Part shown: positions 48,892 to 61,269 of the stretch, piece by piece
Layout: every line of letters starts with the position of its first letter
Numbering within the stretch: the stretch's first letter is position 1
Source: Tanypteryx hageni
Taxonomy: Eukaryota; Arthropoda; Insecta; Odonata; Petaluridae
Length of the DNA stretch: 64,000 nt
Direction of reading: 5' to 3'
Assembly (NCBI GenBank): GCA_028673005.1
Contig: CM054118.1
Location: 59,279,338-59,343,337, forward strand
Notes under the pieces: generated by a model
The model's database searches: none
The model's input: the letters and a program-made list of their open reading frames with translations, nothing else
What the model was told of the DNA's origin: nothing
Made by a program: the position numbers and the translations under genes

Positions 48892-48921
48892 ATATATATA
48901 TATATATATTTATATATATAT
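48892..48921. repeat. TA microsatellite
   Basis: TA repeats interrupted once by a T, about 30 bp. Confidence 0.9.
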
Positions 48922-49899
48922 GAACACTTGTATGCACACACATGATTTTTGACGCGGCATATTAGGAAAGTTTAATTGAAAGGAAAGATGCAATCGAAAA
49001 AAAATCATTTTAATTTAAGTTTTCCATGAATTTTATTCGAGATCCCATTTTTATTGTAAAAATGGATTAACTTTAATATAAATCCCCTAAAAATTGGGAA
49101 TGTATGTATCGGTAAGAATCCATAAAAATGTATTTGCCAGAAATTGCAACTCCCGAGGCAATGGATGTGGTTCCCTTTTTACTTACGCTATTTTTATGTT
49201 TGCGGTTCACATACATAGTTTAAACCCTTGTTTTTGCAGAAAAGGATAACTGATATTTTTTAAAGACGTTCCCCTCTTAAGTTAAAAAGATGCGCGGAGT
49301 ATTATTTTTAATGATATAAGAAATTAAACCATTATTCTTGCTTGCATAGTTGAATATCTCATCTTCTGTGCTGCACGTGGTAAACTCTCTGGAGAATTTC
49401 AAGCATGTGGCGCACATGTACCGATACCGTTCGTGTTATCTAAACTTAGTGAACCTAGCGAGGGCGTAGTTTTTCCAGAGACACATGGTTATCTGGAGCC
49501 ATGGGCCAAACTAACTTTGCCAACGTTAGCCATGTTACGAGAAACCTTTTGTTGTGAATCAGCCCGGTAAGATATTACGCTGCCAAACTAATTTCGGGGA
49601 GGAATAACTGGAACACGGAGGTGAACTAAAACTGGACTTCGAAATGTACGAGTTTCGACCAACTTCTGATGGTTCCAAGATCGGTGTTGCAACAGCAGTG
49701 GCTGTAACCGAGCAAATTTAATGCTTTCCGTAGGAAATGTATATTCTTCGGAAAAGTTAAAAAGATTTTTTATAGTTTTCGTGTGGAACATTGTCCTTAG
49801 GCGAGTTAGAAAATATCAGATTCTAAATTGCATTCTCTCATACACATGCATCGGATAAAGATTAGATGGATGAATTTGTATTTTTATAATTTTTAGCAT
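48922..49899. other. Intergenic sequence, nothing recognised
   Basis: AT-rich and mixed-composition sequence with no supported gene. Confidence 0.5.
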
Positions 49900-50350
49900 A
49901 CTTTCCAGAATGGAAATAGGCTTCTAGTTTCATCGTTGTGTCTGACTGTCCCCCCTTTTAACTTTTGAAGCAATAGACCAATTTTCATGATACTTGGTAG
50001 AAATATTTTGCTACTTGGGCCGAACTCTCGAGGATAGTTTTTTCTGCGAAGACTAAAAGTCGCGGGTTTGATTCCAGGGACTATCCTTCCCATTAGATTT
50101 ACATGGGAAATCTGAAATCCGTCGTGCAGGGCAATTTTCCCTTGGACATTATAAAATCTTAGAATTGTAACATCAGAACGGAATTTGTACTATTATCTAA
50201 GAAAAGAAATGGAGATTCTAATCTTTATAGTAGAATTTTGATTATCGATGGAATTCCTTCGAATTTTGCGTAAATATACGAGTTTTTGTAGCCTTTATCA
50301 CTCATTTAGATAGTGTTGCTATAACAACGACTATTGTTGGACTCGGATTC
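49900..50350. repeat. Dispersed repeat, copy 2
   Basis: Same family and orientation as 24,480-25,000. The minus-strand frame at 50,093-49,893 resembles part of the frame at 24,793-24,425 (shared MKI and LLQKL/LMQKL blocks), which reflects shared DNA rather than a protein. Confidence 0.65.
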
Positions 50351-50755
50351 GGTATATTCTAGTATATACACGTGCTATTTGTGCCACATAAATAGTCATG
50401 ATCAATTTAGTTTTCCTTTCGAATGTATTTGCATTATTTTATAACGCTAAATTATGAAGTTTTGGAAAGTAGGCATCACAACTTCCGTTTGGATTATCTT
50501 GTTTATTACCTATGATTCACATTTAATATGTTCTATGTAATCGTTTATAGATTGAAATAGTTGAACCTTCTATATTTTAAAATATCATTGTAATACTTTC
50601 GAGTTAAAAATGAATTTGAAAAAATACTTGGCATTTTAACTACCTGGCTCATCAAAGGAAGTAATTATGATTTTAAATAGTAGCGCAATTAAAAAAAAAC
50701 TACCATTTAAAAATATAGAATTTGGAACATGAAATCGAAATAGCATTTGTTATAT

Positions 50756-50823
50756 TAGTGAATAAACAAACAAAAACTCCTTCCCCGTTAACGGTGAAGG
50801 AGTTTTTGCTTGTTCATTCACTA
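50756..50823. repeat. 68-bp near-perfect palindrome
   Basis: Two 34-base arms meet at GTTAAC (50,787-50,792) with three mismatched positions. It contains AAAAACTCCTTC on one side and GAAGGAGTTTTT on the other. It could extrude as a cruciform or, in RNA, fold to a long hairpin. No TIR-like ends or target duplication were identified around it. Confidence 0.92.
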
Positions 50824-52807
50824 TTATATTGTTTCACCGTGTCTCGCCACCCTCCTTTTTCATCATTTGTTATATATTTTCCTTTTCGTAAAAAATTCTA
50901 TGGCGCATGTTACATTGTAACATCTGTATAAATGTGCTTTAAGAGTTATATGAAAAAGGATAGGGATATTAGAAGTTTTCATTAAAGTTTCTTTAATGGT
51001 TTATTGGGTTTCTGCTTAAGAGTTACGTAATTAGATATAATTCAGATTATGTCAGTATCGAAGTATATATTTAAAATTACTTTTCCTCCGTAAAGAATTC
51101 GTTTCTTTAATACCTATACCTATCCAGAGTTTACGATGCAAGTCACGTTTCACCATGAAGTTATATTATCTTTTCCAATTTTAGGGTAAATGATAAAAAA
51201 TGAAGGTATTTTCATATGATAATTAGTCATAACTTCTCTTGAACTTATGATATCATTAATAAATCCATATTATATTATCTCCAATAGCTGTCTATTACAT
51301 TTCATTCCATAGTTTGAATCATTTATCGGAACAATATTTAATTTTTTCTGCTAGTTGCTTAAAACCCATAAAATGGAAAATTAATTAAGATTATTTACCT
51401 TCTAGAAGAGCATTTTTCGTCATAAAGGTTTCCTGTCTTTCCTTTAGTGGTCTCTTAACGAGAAAGCACATTCGCCGCTCCGAAGCAGGTAAATGCACGT
51501 AGAGTTAATACCTTAACTGCGGTCTTCCTTCCTGCTTCAAGGCAAGAAGATGGCGGTGGAGAGTAGAGCTCGGATAAAGGGAATCTTTCGGAAGTGAAAG
51601 GAGATAACGTGAATTGGAATTACTATGGGAAGTTATGTAAACACAAAAGGACACACCCTTCCTTTTAACTTAATAAAACAGAATTGAAATAATTAATTTG
51701 GGAAGTCAATTTAAAGGCCGTCTTCGCGTGCGCATGGTGAGCGAAGTCAACTTTCTATTACGAAAACATTTCAATCAACCCCTTCAAAGGCTTTCTGTGT
51801 CTGCTTTTTGTTTGTTTACAGAAATACAACACTTCTGGAATATGCCGAATGTTTTCTTACCGGGTACCAATAGCAGGTCGAAAGTTAATGGCTATGAGTA
51901 GTTTTATAATGTTAGTTAAGTAGGAAATGTCTCAAGCAATAAAATAATATAATCTTATTTCATTTTTCCATTTACTTTTTACGGTTCGTAATTCATTTTC
52001 AACAAAAACATTTACTACAAATATTCGTCTTAAAAGTTTTGTTCATATATCTTTTTGCTACTTATGTAAATGATATTTCTATTTTAAAGGTTCTTCTCTT
52101 ATACGTGATTTGCTCCCTTAATGTCTTGACACAACCTAATAGTTTTGAAAATTATAATTTTTGCTATTAGCGTACTTCAAAAAGTAAGGCTTGGTTAAAT
52201 ATTTAGCCGATTGTGACTAGGTAAGACTTATAATTCACTGACGAAGCCGATACTTAGTGGAACTCCATAATAGAGGAATGGGTGTAATTTACATAGAAAT
52301 GAAACAAATTGAACTCTGTTTATGTAAGACGCATTTCTAACTTTAATATACGCTTCTTTAGTTCGTTTAAGATTATTTTTTTGTAAGAATTTATACTAGA
52401 TATGAAAATCATCATCGTTATATTTACACTCAACTTTGTTTTAAACGTTTATTGAAGTTCTAGTTAGAATTTCATCTCTTTCCAAACCGCCACCTTTTCA
52501 CCAAAGTAGAGTGCATTTAATCCTTTTGAATTTCTTTTTTTTTTAATTTGTTGGATATTTCATGGAAATTATAATGAGCTAAAAATGAAGACCAAGTTCC
52601 TTCTTCCTTAATTATGGAAACGACCTTGCTCGCGTTTTTTTAAGGATACTAGGATGCACGAATGAATTAGTTTGCGGAATAAATATCCGAAAACGGCGGT
52701 TTTCCTCCGCAAACATTTGAGTGCGCGTTCCGAGTTTGCGTGCCTAATGGAGCCCTCTCCTCGAGTGGGCAAGTAAGCAAATTAGGGCGTGGGATGGGGT
52801 TTTAGGA
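50824..52807. other. AT-rich sequence, nothing recognised
   Basis: No gene or element could be supported. Confidence 0.55.
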
Positions 52808-52833
52808 GAGAGAGAGAGAGAGAGAGAGAGAAG
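52808..52833 (+). repeat. GA microsatellite
   Basis: About 12 GA units within a purine-rich neighbourhood. Confidence 0.9.
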
Positions 52834-53039
52834 ATGGGAGGTTTGAGGTTTTGACGGTCACTGCGGTGAAGGAGGGCGAGAGAGTTAACGGGAAGAGGAA
52901 GGAAAGGAAGGCTATTGGCGGGCGCACTTGCATGCATACATTCATACGGTCGGCGCGATGACGAATGTTGCTACGATTCGGATTTGAAAAGAAAGCGTAG
53001 AATGTGGGTCAGTCTCAAGCCGAAAATAAACACAAATTT

Positions 53040-53650
53040 TTTATCTTGTTCCGCCAGTCTTTCTGTCACTCTCTCCCTACCCATTTCTGTCTCTCTTTTT
53101 CACCCATTTTCTCTCATCCTCCTATTTGCATTTTGTCCCTCACCTCCTCTCTCCAATCCTCTCTCTCACCCCTTTCATCCCTCTAATATCTGTCTGTTTC
53201 CCCACCCATCTTCCATCCCTCCTTTTTTCACTTTCTTCCTCTATCCATCTCTTTCCTCGATCTTTTTTTTGTACCTTTTCTCTCTCTCGCCCTCTATTTG
53301 TCCCTCGTCTGTCTCTCCATCGATTTCTCTCCCTCTCTAACCCTCCCGATCTCCCACTTCCACCATCCCTCCTTCTCCCTCTCCGTCTCTTCCTTCTCTC
53401 CTCCCCCTCTCCCCTCTCACACCCCCTCTTTCCCTCTCTCTTTCCCTCTCTCTTTCCCTCTCTCTTTCCACCTCTCTTTACCTCCTCTCTTTTCCTCCCT
53501 CTCCCCTCTCACTTTTTCTTCACTTTTTCTCCCCTCTCTCCCTATCTCTCCCTACCTTCTTCGTTATTTCTCACCCTCTTTCTTCCACTAAAATTTTCTT
53601 TCCCCCTATTATTTGAAACAATCGTACTCTCTCTCTCTCTCTCTCTCTGC
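53040..53650 (+). repeat. CT-rich low-complexity tract
   Basis: Plus strand pyrimidine-rich, with a repeated CTCTCTTTCCCT unit near 53,425-53,475 and a pure CT run at 53,623-53,647. Frames of 178 and 141 codons here are Leu/Ser/Pro/Phe-rich artefacts. Confidence 0.85.
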
Positions 53651-55196
53651 ATATCTCAGTGATTATTACTCTCATAAACAACTCAATTTTTTACCGATCG
53701 AATCGTAAATGTTGAATTACTGATCATTGTGGCTTTCCGAAAATGGATTAAATGTACGAACAAGTAGGAATTTTGTGTTTCTGTAAAGTCAGTTAGTTTT
53801 AGCTTCTTATTGTATTCCTGGAGGATTGTGTCACTTTGAAATCCGGAAACTAATTTAATATTCCGCCGAAAATTTTATTAGAACATGAGCAAATTTTAGT
53901 TCTATATCTGAATAAAACCTTTTAGGTCAGCCATTCCCTTTAGTTTTGGAAATATTTTTTATCTCTGTATTTTTCCTTAAAATTAAAACAGATATTCTGG
54001 TATAACGGAAGCAATTAAAATTTTTATTTTTGCAACGGTCCGCGTATGATTAAATAGTAATGTAAGATGAAATTATGTTTCCATAAATTAAAAATAAAAA
54101 TTACGCCCGCAAATATGAGGGGAAACAAACATCTAAAAAAATCTTTCAGGAGATGTATTATTGATATCGGTTAAATACTACACTGAAACTTAACGGAACG
54201 GAATCTTTAATTTCGTGGTCGACGGACTAATTACTTGAATTTCACGGTCGAAGTCGACCGAAGTTTTTACGTTAATTAAACAAATACATCCGGTTGATGA
54301 TGATGGAGAGAGCAGTGAAACGTTTTAATAGTCTCGAAAATCCCGCTATTTGTGTCATCACCGCAGATTTTCCGAATAGAGAAAGCGCTCTGAAATTCCG
54401 CCGCTCGGGAGAGTAGAAAAAACGCACTGAATCAGCTTTTGTCATGACGAGGCCTTTGTGAAGTCATATTGTCTAATACAATTGTCATCGGAAATAGGTA
54501 TGGGGGTGTCAACAATACATTTTTCCCTGCCTTACCGAAGGTATTTATTAAAAAAATATGGATGATAACATAAAAAAACCACTCGTTTAAAAATCGAGCG
54601 CTCGCTGGAAAAGTTACGTAGCGTCCTTAATTACGAAAATTTAGGTAGGCCGTATGGTAGGTGGGTACAATGAAAAGAGAGTTCTGGATGGGCTTGGAAG
54701 GTGAGCAGAGGGACTTGAATGTTGCGCTATGTGTGTGTGTAAATATATAGTTTTTTAGAGCTGCTATTGGCAATGTTTAAGGAGCAGAATTAATTATCCA
54801 AAAAGCCGAAAAACTGATTAAACAGGACGAATGTTTTTTATATCCTTTTATTTAGTATTTGGAAGTTAAATGAGAAAAAGGATGTTAGGTGGATCCAAGG
54901 TCGGTAAATTGGTTGGCGGAATTTAACCATAAATCTTAGAGCGCGAAACGCAGGTTGAACCAGATATCGGAAGGATATTGTGATATCTGGGAATGCCGGT
55001 AAATGTAGAGGCAAAACCTAATGGAATTCGCAAAACAACAGCTTATTATATTCATTAATGTGTAGGAAAGATGGAAAGGAAAATTCAGAACTGCTATATA
55101 ATGCTTTTAATGATAAGAGAAAATATTCTACGGATGAAGGTAATAAAGTTATCTGAGTGAGGTATACATCCGATTGATGTACTTATTAATTTAACT
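53651..55196. other. AT-rich sequence, nothing recognised
   Basis: No features could be supported; GTGTGTGTGT near 54,730 is a short microsatellite. Confidence 0.5.
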
Positions 55197-55507
55197 GTCA
55201 GAAGACTGTCACGAGACAAGCAATAATTTCTCAACATTTAACGTTATGATGTGCGGTTTATTCAAAATTATCCAATAGAGTTTATTCAGTATGGCGTTTC
55301 AAATTTATCTTTCTTGGAAATTATACATTACAAGCCGATGAATTAGCTTATTTTTTCTGTGTTGGACAATTTTGAATAAAGCGCACATCATCACGTTGAG
55401 TGTTGAGAAAATAGTACTTGTCTCGTGACAGTCATCTGACAAGCTAACTGATCGGCCTGTAATGTTTAATTTCCAGGAAAGATAAATTTGAAACTCCATA
55501 CTGAATA
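55197..55507. repeat. Interleaved inverted repeat A-B-A'-B'
   Basis: Segment A (55,197-55,275, with GACTGTCACGAGACAAG) recurs inverted as A' (55,362-55,440, CTTGTCTCGTGACAGTC). Segment B (55,281-55,352, with TTTATTCAGTATGG) recurs inverted as B' (55,438-55,507, CCATACTGAATAAA). Similarity is roughly 85-90% by eye in each pair. The order is A B A' B', not the A B B' A' of a simple palindrome. The frame at 55,499-55,305 is a by-product. Confidence 0.9.
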
Positions 55508-55989
55508 AAATATACTAGTGTATATGATTTTTCAGAGAATATCTGAAATGGGCTGATTATTCTTGTAAATTTACTAGGAAGTTGTAGCATCTGAAAACTA
55601 ATGGCTTTTGGAATTACGCAACGCAGAAATAATTTTTCAGGTGGTTAACAGAAAAATCACTTTGTTTAACTTGTACTGCAAAAGTTTAGAAGCCCTGAAA
55701 ATTCTGTTACCATTAGTTTTAAAAGTGCCTTAAAATTACTACTGTTTTGACGATTTTTTTACTTTTGGCAGACAATATAGAAAGTGAAATGTATAAAGTT
55801 TCAGATGCTCATTTGTTTTGCTAGCACCATCATCCACATATTTTCAGTATATAAATTAATAATATTGATGAAATTATATGTTCAAAGGCACGCTGAAAGA
55901 TAGAAGTAAATCACTAAATTAATCTCGGGTACTCATCCAGAAAGAGAAACGTCAGCCCATGGAGTACATTTATCAAAGTAAAGAAGGAT
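55508..55989. other. AT-rich sequence, nothing recognised
   Basis: No features could be supported. Confidence 0.5.
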
Positions 55990-57290
55990 TTTTCAAGAAG
56001 AGCTAGAAGGAAGATGGAAAGAGTAAAGGAAGAGAGGAGAAATTGAGTAGTAAAACAAAAAATCTTCCGCAGCGAGAGAACGAGAAAGGAAGAGAGAAAA
56101 TTATACGGAGAAACTCGAAAGGGGAAAAACGTTGAATTGAGGCGTGGGATGGTTGTATAGAGAGAGAGAGAGAGACAGGGAGAGTTTATGGAGGATACTT
56201 TAGTACCGGACGAGAGGAAAAGAAGCGGTCGAGGTTGGGGAGAGAGAAAGAAGGAGCGAGAGAGAGAGGAGGGGAGGGAGTGTTGGAAATAGGAAGTGAT
56301 GGTTAAGGGCAGAGGGCGAGTTCTGGGGGCGTGAGGTAGTGAAAGGTTGATGGGTGTGAGAAATTGTGTTTTGCGAAATAACTGCTATTGTGACGCCGTA
56401 GAAAGCGTCGACACTGAGAGCTTTGGAGAGCGTGAGATAGGAGAGGGGAGAGAGGAGAAGGAAAGGAAGGGTGCGGAAGAGAAAGGAAGCGGAGGGAATG
56501 AAAGTGCAGACAAGGGAAGGGAAAAAAGCTCGGATGAGGGAGAGAGGAAAAAATCGAGAAAAGAACGACAGAGAGAGAGAAGGGAGAAAGTAAGATGGGT
56601 GTGAAAATATAGAAAGGGTAGAAATGAGAGATAGGGATGGGGACGACGAGTTAGTAGCGGGAGGAGTAAAGAAAGAGGAGAAAAGTAATATAGACTGGGA
56701 GAGGGTTTGGAGAGAGAGAAAAAGGTGGGAAAGAGGAGAGAGATCAGAAAAAGGGAAAGAGGTTGGGGATTGAGGTGCAGAGAGTGAAAGAGGAGAGAGA
56801 TATAGGGGGAAAGAAGAAGACGGAAGAGATGGGAAAGGAAAAAGTGGAGAGAGAGAGAGAGAAAGAGAAATGAAACGTAGGTGGATATGGAAAGATGAGA
56901 GAAAAGGCTAGAAGAAAGAAAAATTGAGCAAAAGGAGAGAATGAGGCAGAAGGAGAGAGAGAAGGAGAGACGAAGGGGGAGAGAAATAGACGTAGGGAGG
57001 GAAAGGGTGACAGAGATAGAGAGTAAAAGATGAGGGGGGGAGAGAGAAAGTGGAAATTAGAGAAAGAGATAAAGTGAAGGAGGGAGAGAAAGGGGAGAGA
57101 GTGAGAAGAGAAAGATTGTGAAAGTGAGGGACGTGAACGAGAGCGCGCGATAGGGCAAACGAGAGCAGGAGAGAAAGAGAGAGGTTGGGGTTGATGGAGA
57201 AAGGGTGGGTGGAACAATGGGGAAAAGGGAGTGCGGTGGGGGTTGAAAGGGGGTGTTTGGGGGAAGCGAGAGTTTAACGTGTAAGGGGGG
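55990..57290 (+). repeat. Long purine-rich (GA) tract
   Basis: Over 1.2 kb of G/A-dominated plus strand, with GAGAGA runs near 56,159, 56,570, 56,848 and 56,960. The minus-strand frame at 57,217-56,744 is Ser/Phe/Pro/Leu-rich and reflects composition. It is the longest purine tract of the window. Confidence 0.85.
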
Positions 57291-58520
57291 CTCTATAATG
57301 GACTTGTTTTAAAGGATTAATGCGCTGGATAGAAGGGAAGGCTATCCAAACGTGAGGTGATGGAGAGGTTATTTCGGAGGAATGCAAATGGAAAAGCCGT
57401 ATTCATTTTCCTATTCGACGTTGGACTTAATTTATAGGAAAACTGTTATGTTAGCCCAGGACGCTTTAAGGCATATAGATCTTCGCAGCGGCACGTATTT
57501 TATAACCGCTTTATTCAAACACTAGGTATTTGGAGAGGAAATTCATCGCGAGCGGCGATTTTTTTAGCAAGCCGACGAATTTCTGTCTTTTATATTTGAT
57601 GTATTCGCGTTGTTGATATTACTCTTAGGTTTGAATGGTGCGCGCGAACATTTTACTTAAAGTTAAGGGAGGTTATTAATTTATTTTTTGGGTTTTTCCC
57701 TTTAACACGCCTTTCTTAATTTGAAAGTGGCGCAGTGTGGACGTATGAAATACAGCAGCAGCGAGGAAAGTTATAGGAACCATTTCATAAGCATTATAAA
57801 TATTTTTTCATTCATTTTTAAATTATCTTTACTCACATCGTGAAACCATCGTGAACGTTTATGGTTGCTATATATTAGCTGATGATAAATAAATTACGTA
57901 TTAGATCCATTATAATATATTTTTAATTAAGTGGAATATTATAAATCATTCCTTTTGGAGTTACAGCGTTTACGAAGATGTGGTTTTGGTAGAAAATTTT
58001 AAATTATATCGATTGTGGCGGATTGTATCTTCTCTAGTACTAACAATGAACAAAAACTCTGTTATGATCAATTCTACCGACTTTTCTTAATGAATATATC
58101 GCTAATTTAGTGGCTCGACTTTTTATCTAAAATGAAACTTTAAAAGTTTTACAATTGCGTTATTTCTATTACTTCTGACTTTGGATGCCGTCAAGTAATA
58201 ATAATCAACACGACATGTAAATGCGATTTTCTTCTTTTATTAATACATAGTTGGATAAGATGTTGCTGCATCCCGGGTATTTTGACGTAAAACCTTCAAA
58301 ACATAGAGATGAAAGGATCGCACGTAACGTACTATGGATTGGAAATTTTGCATTTTTTTGGGAAAAATGTTTCTCGGAATCCAACGACGACCACACAATG
58401 TCGACACCTAGTAAATGGGATGGAATTGTAGTTCTGCCCGCGAAAGAAAAATACCCAACGAAGACGCAAATATGTGGTTTTTTTTCAACCCGAAGGAGTT
58501 AGTAAAAAGAGGGAATAAGC
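57291..58520. other. Intergenic sequence, nothing recognised
   Basis: AT-rich. An 83-codon frame at 58,251-58,502 was read and matches nothing known to me. Confidence 0.5.
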
Positions 58521-58950
58521 GCCATACGGAAGAAGGGGAATGACTGGGAATGGAGATAAATCCGATAGAAGTGGGAACGAAACGAGTGACCGCGGCAAAG
58601 GGAAAAAAAGGAACTGGAACGTCCCCGGCCGTGGAGGGATGGGGCGGTGCGGGCATTTTGCGGAGACAAGCATGCAGTTCTGGAGTGATATGGGTGTCGG
58701 GGAAAAGGGTACGGCAACGACTCTTTAGGGATCGGTCGGGCGGTTCGCACAAAAAAAAAGAACTGGGAAGAAAAATACTTCCGAAATCACCGCCGAATGT
58801 TGGCGTTTGCGGAAATCTGGCGCGAATTTTAGGGAGCGAAAAGGGAGAATAGCGAGAGGGAGGGAAGTGGGGGGAAAGGAAGCTTTGCAGAGGGGGAAGG
58901 GTAGGGTCGACGGGGGGGGGGGGGGTGGGGGAGAGTTCAAGTGTAATGCT
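58521..58950 (+). repeat. Purine-rich, CpG-containing tract with a G run
   Basis: G/A-rich with scattered CpG, ending in a run of about 14 G at 58,911-58,924. Frames on both strands overlap and none is convincing. Confidence 0.6.
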
Positions 58951-59423
58951 GAAAGGCGCAACTTTTGGGAGACTGTCAACTTCCTCATGCCAAAACGGCG
59001 ATACTGCATAGATGTGTGAGGTTATGAATTTTCCCGTTTTGGCAAGTAGAACGTGTCCGTTGTCGAAAGGAAATTCCCGGCTAAATCGCATGTCGCCTGG
59101 TTTGTAATCTTAAGGATAATCGCCGCGTCTGGGCTGTTATAAATGCAATCGCGCTCGAAAATTTGTTTTTGACAGGAGCTCGACATGTCTTGCTAGAAAT
59201 TTTGCAGGTTAATAACTCAATTTTGGTTGTAAAGGTTTTTTTATTTGAAAACTATGGTGGAAGCTAATATAATATTCTTTATAAATTTGGTGTTGCTCTT
59301 TCTTTGCAAACAATTTGCCGAATTTTTAATATTTCATATGATTATCAGCTTTGCCATACGATTGTTAACTATGTCCTTGAAACTCCTCAACTGCTGATGG
59401 CGTAATATTGTGGAATAATTTCA
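58951..59423. other. AT-rich sequence, nothing recognised
   Basis: No features could be supported. Confidence 0.5.
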
Positions 59424-59494
59424 TAATATGAAACGACAAGACTAATTTTCCACTATAGTGGAAAATTATAGTGTTCATTACAGTTTCATATTAT
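59424..59494. repeat. Composite cruciform-forming inverted repeat
   Basis: A perfect 26-bp palindrome centred on CACTATAGTG (59,443-59,468) is flanked by a second inverted pair, ATAATATGAAAC (59,424-59,435) and GTTTCATATTAT (59,483-59,494). Together they form a two-tier hairpin. Confidence 0.9.
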
Positions 59495-60744
59495 TCATTA
59501 TAATTGATTTGACATTTAACAGAAAAAGTTTTTAGACGATTTTCACAGAAATCCTTCATTGCATTTAAAAATAATCAGCAGTCCAAAAAATTAAGCTTTG
59601 AATACATATCGGGACTGTCGGTCAAACCTAATTTATTAGCTTTGAAATGAATCCAGCAAGAAGCCTACAAATCGCCCTGAAAACGATAGCGTGCTTTTGC
59701 CGGAGTGATTTCAATAAAAAAACTTGAATTTCAATGTAATTCCTCCGAGAACTATCATGAATAATGTATTTTTTCTGCCTAGGAAAGGCATAGGACTTCG
59801 GCATTTTTCCAATGCGCTTCATATTCTCGGTTGGAGAATAAAAGAAGCTACACGTACTGAAGGTATAGGGGGGTCAAATAAGTGGCAACCTTATCTTTGC
59901 CGTGCGTCCTAAGGAGAGCAAGAGGGGAAGTTAAGTATGCTATAAAAACTGGCGCGAAGTGGAGATTTTATCGATTGTGGAATACGTGCAAGGACGGGAG
60001 GGGTAGAGGAAAAACTGAATAGGACTAGAAAAATGATATAACAAAAAATCGGTAGAAGACGGATTATATTAGTTTCATTTCGAGAAATGCAATCCTCTTC
60101 TCGAGGATGAAAAATTCGAGTAAAACTTTGTACTTTTAACGCTGTAAGTGGAACCATGAATAGTTGAAAGTATTTCGCAATTATGTGTTCTTCAAACTTG
60201 CCTCTCTGATGTTCGAAACACTCGATAATCTTTCTCTCGCGCTTCGTAAATTTATTAAATAAATATCGTTGGCTCCATGTCTCTTGTCAGTCGCATAGCT
60301 AGTTCTTGGTCTGTGTGGTGTATACTATTTCGTGATTTGCGGCCCTGCTCACGATCGGCTATTCTTTTCGGGGGCAAGTATAGTTTGAAATCCTTCGTAC
60401 GTGACCACACCAACGGAAATCTCTCCCTCTTTTGATTTGTGGCTGTTTCGGTTTATACCTTTCCGACATTTTCATTTATTTTTAAGAGATTTTTTCCCAT
60501 AAGATGTTTCCATTCGGAAATACCTCGTATTCGAAAAGAAAGAAGAACGAAAAAATAAAATTCATAAATTTGCATATGCTGAGTAAACAATAACAGCGCT
60601 ACTCATTAAGTCAGCGCTTGTACGTACAAGAGATATAACGATAAATTTAACAGTGTTGTTTGTTTTTTAAGTGTTATTTTTTGTCGTGGTATTTCTTTTA
60701 TTTTGTGAAAAATCTGCACGTTCGTAAAGTGGTAGGTGATTAGG
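59495..60744. other. Intergenic sequence, nothing recognised
   Basis: AT-rich; no gene or element ends were supported. Confidence 0.5.
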
Positions 60745-60906
60745 CAGTAGCGGAATAAAAAAAATTCAGACCCTCGCGAAAATAATTTTTAGGCCCTTTC
60801 ACAATTCGTTGTTTAATACAATATGCAGATATAATTGTACCTCCTAAATCTATTGCCTCCGACCCCCGCGGTCGTGGACTCTGTGGCATTATAGTTCCGC
60901 AACTGC
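60745..60906. mobile_element. Small hAT-like MITE, about 162 bp
   Basis: The left end is CAGTAGCGGAATAAAAA; the right end TATAGTTCCGCAACTG reverse-complements to CAGTTGCGGAACTATA. GACCC and GGCCC lie near the left end. The ends resemble the CAGTGGCGGATTTA family at 22.4-23.2 kb. The 8-bp flanks match only 4 of 8, so no target duplication is claimed. Confidence 0.5.
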
Positions 60907-61269
60907 GATACTGCCCTTATCATGTTGGCAATGTTATGACTTCGTCACGGGTGATGGGCGTCTTAATACTAAAATATTCGTAAAGAGGAGCTGAATCTTG
61001 TTTTCGGAACAATTATGAATGATTTAGAATGATTATTTCAACAGGATTTACTTCATTCCTTTTCCCGTACCTACGTCCAAATGCCGAATTTTTGTCTGAA
61101 CCCCGATAGTCAGGATAATATATTGTAACACAACGGAAGAAATTTCACTTAATATAATGAATTATCTCCTTCAGCACAGATGTTAAAATAAAAGTTTTTT
61201 TGGGGGATTATATGGTAAATAAAGACGGAACAGGTGTCTCCACTAGAGACATAATGTAGAAAACCATAC

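Noticed and set aside
58408..59091. 227-codon minus-strand frame
   Set aside because: Crosses purine-rich and G-run DNA; several overlapping frames of similar length exist on both strands.
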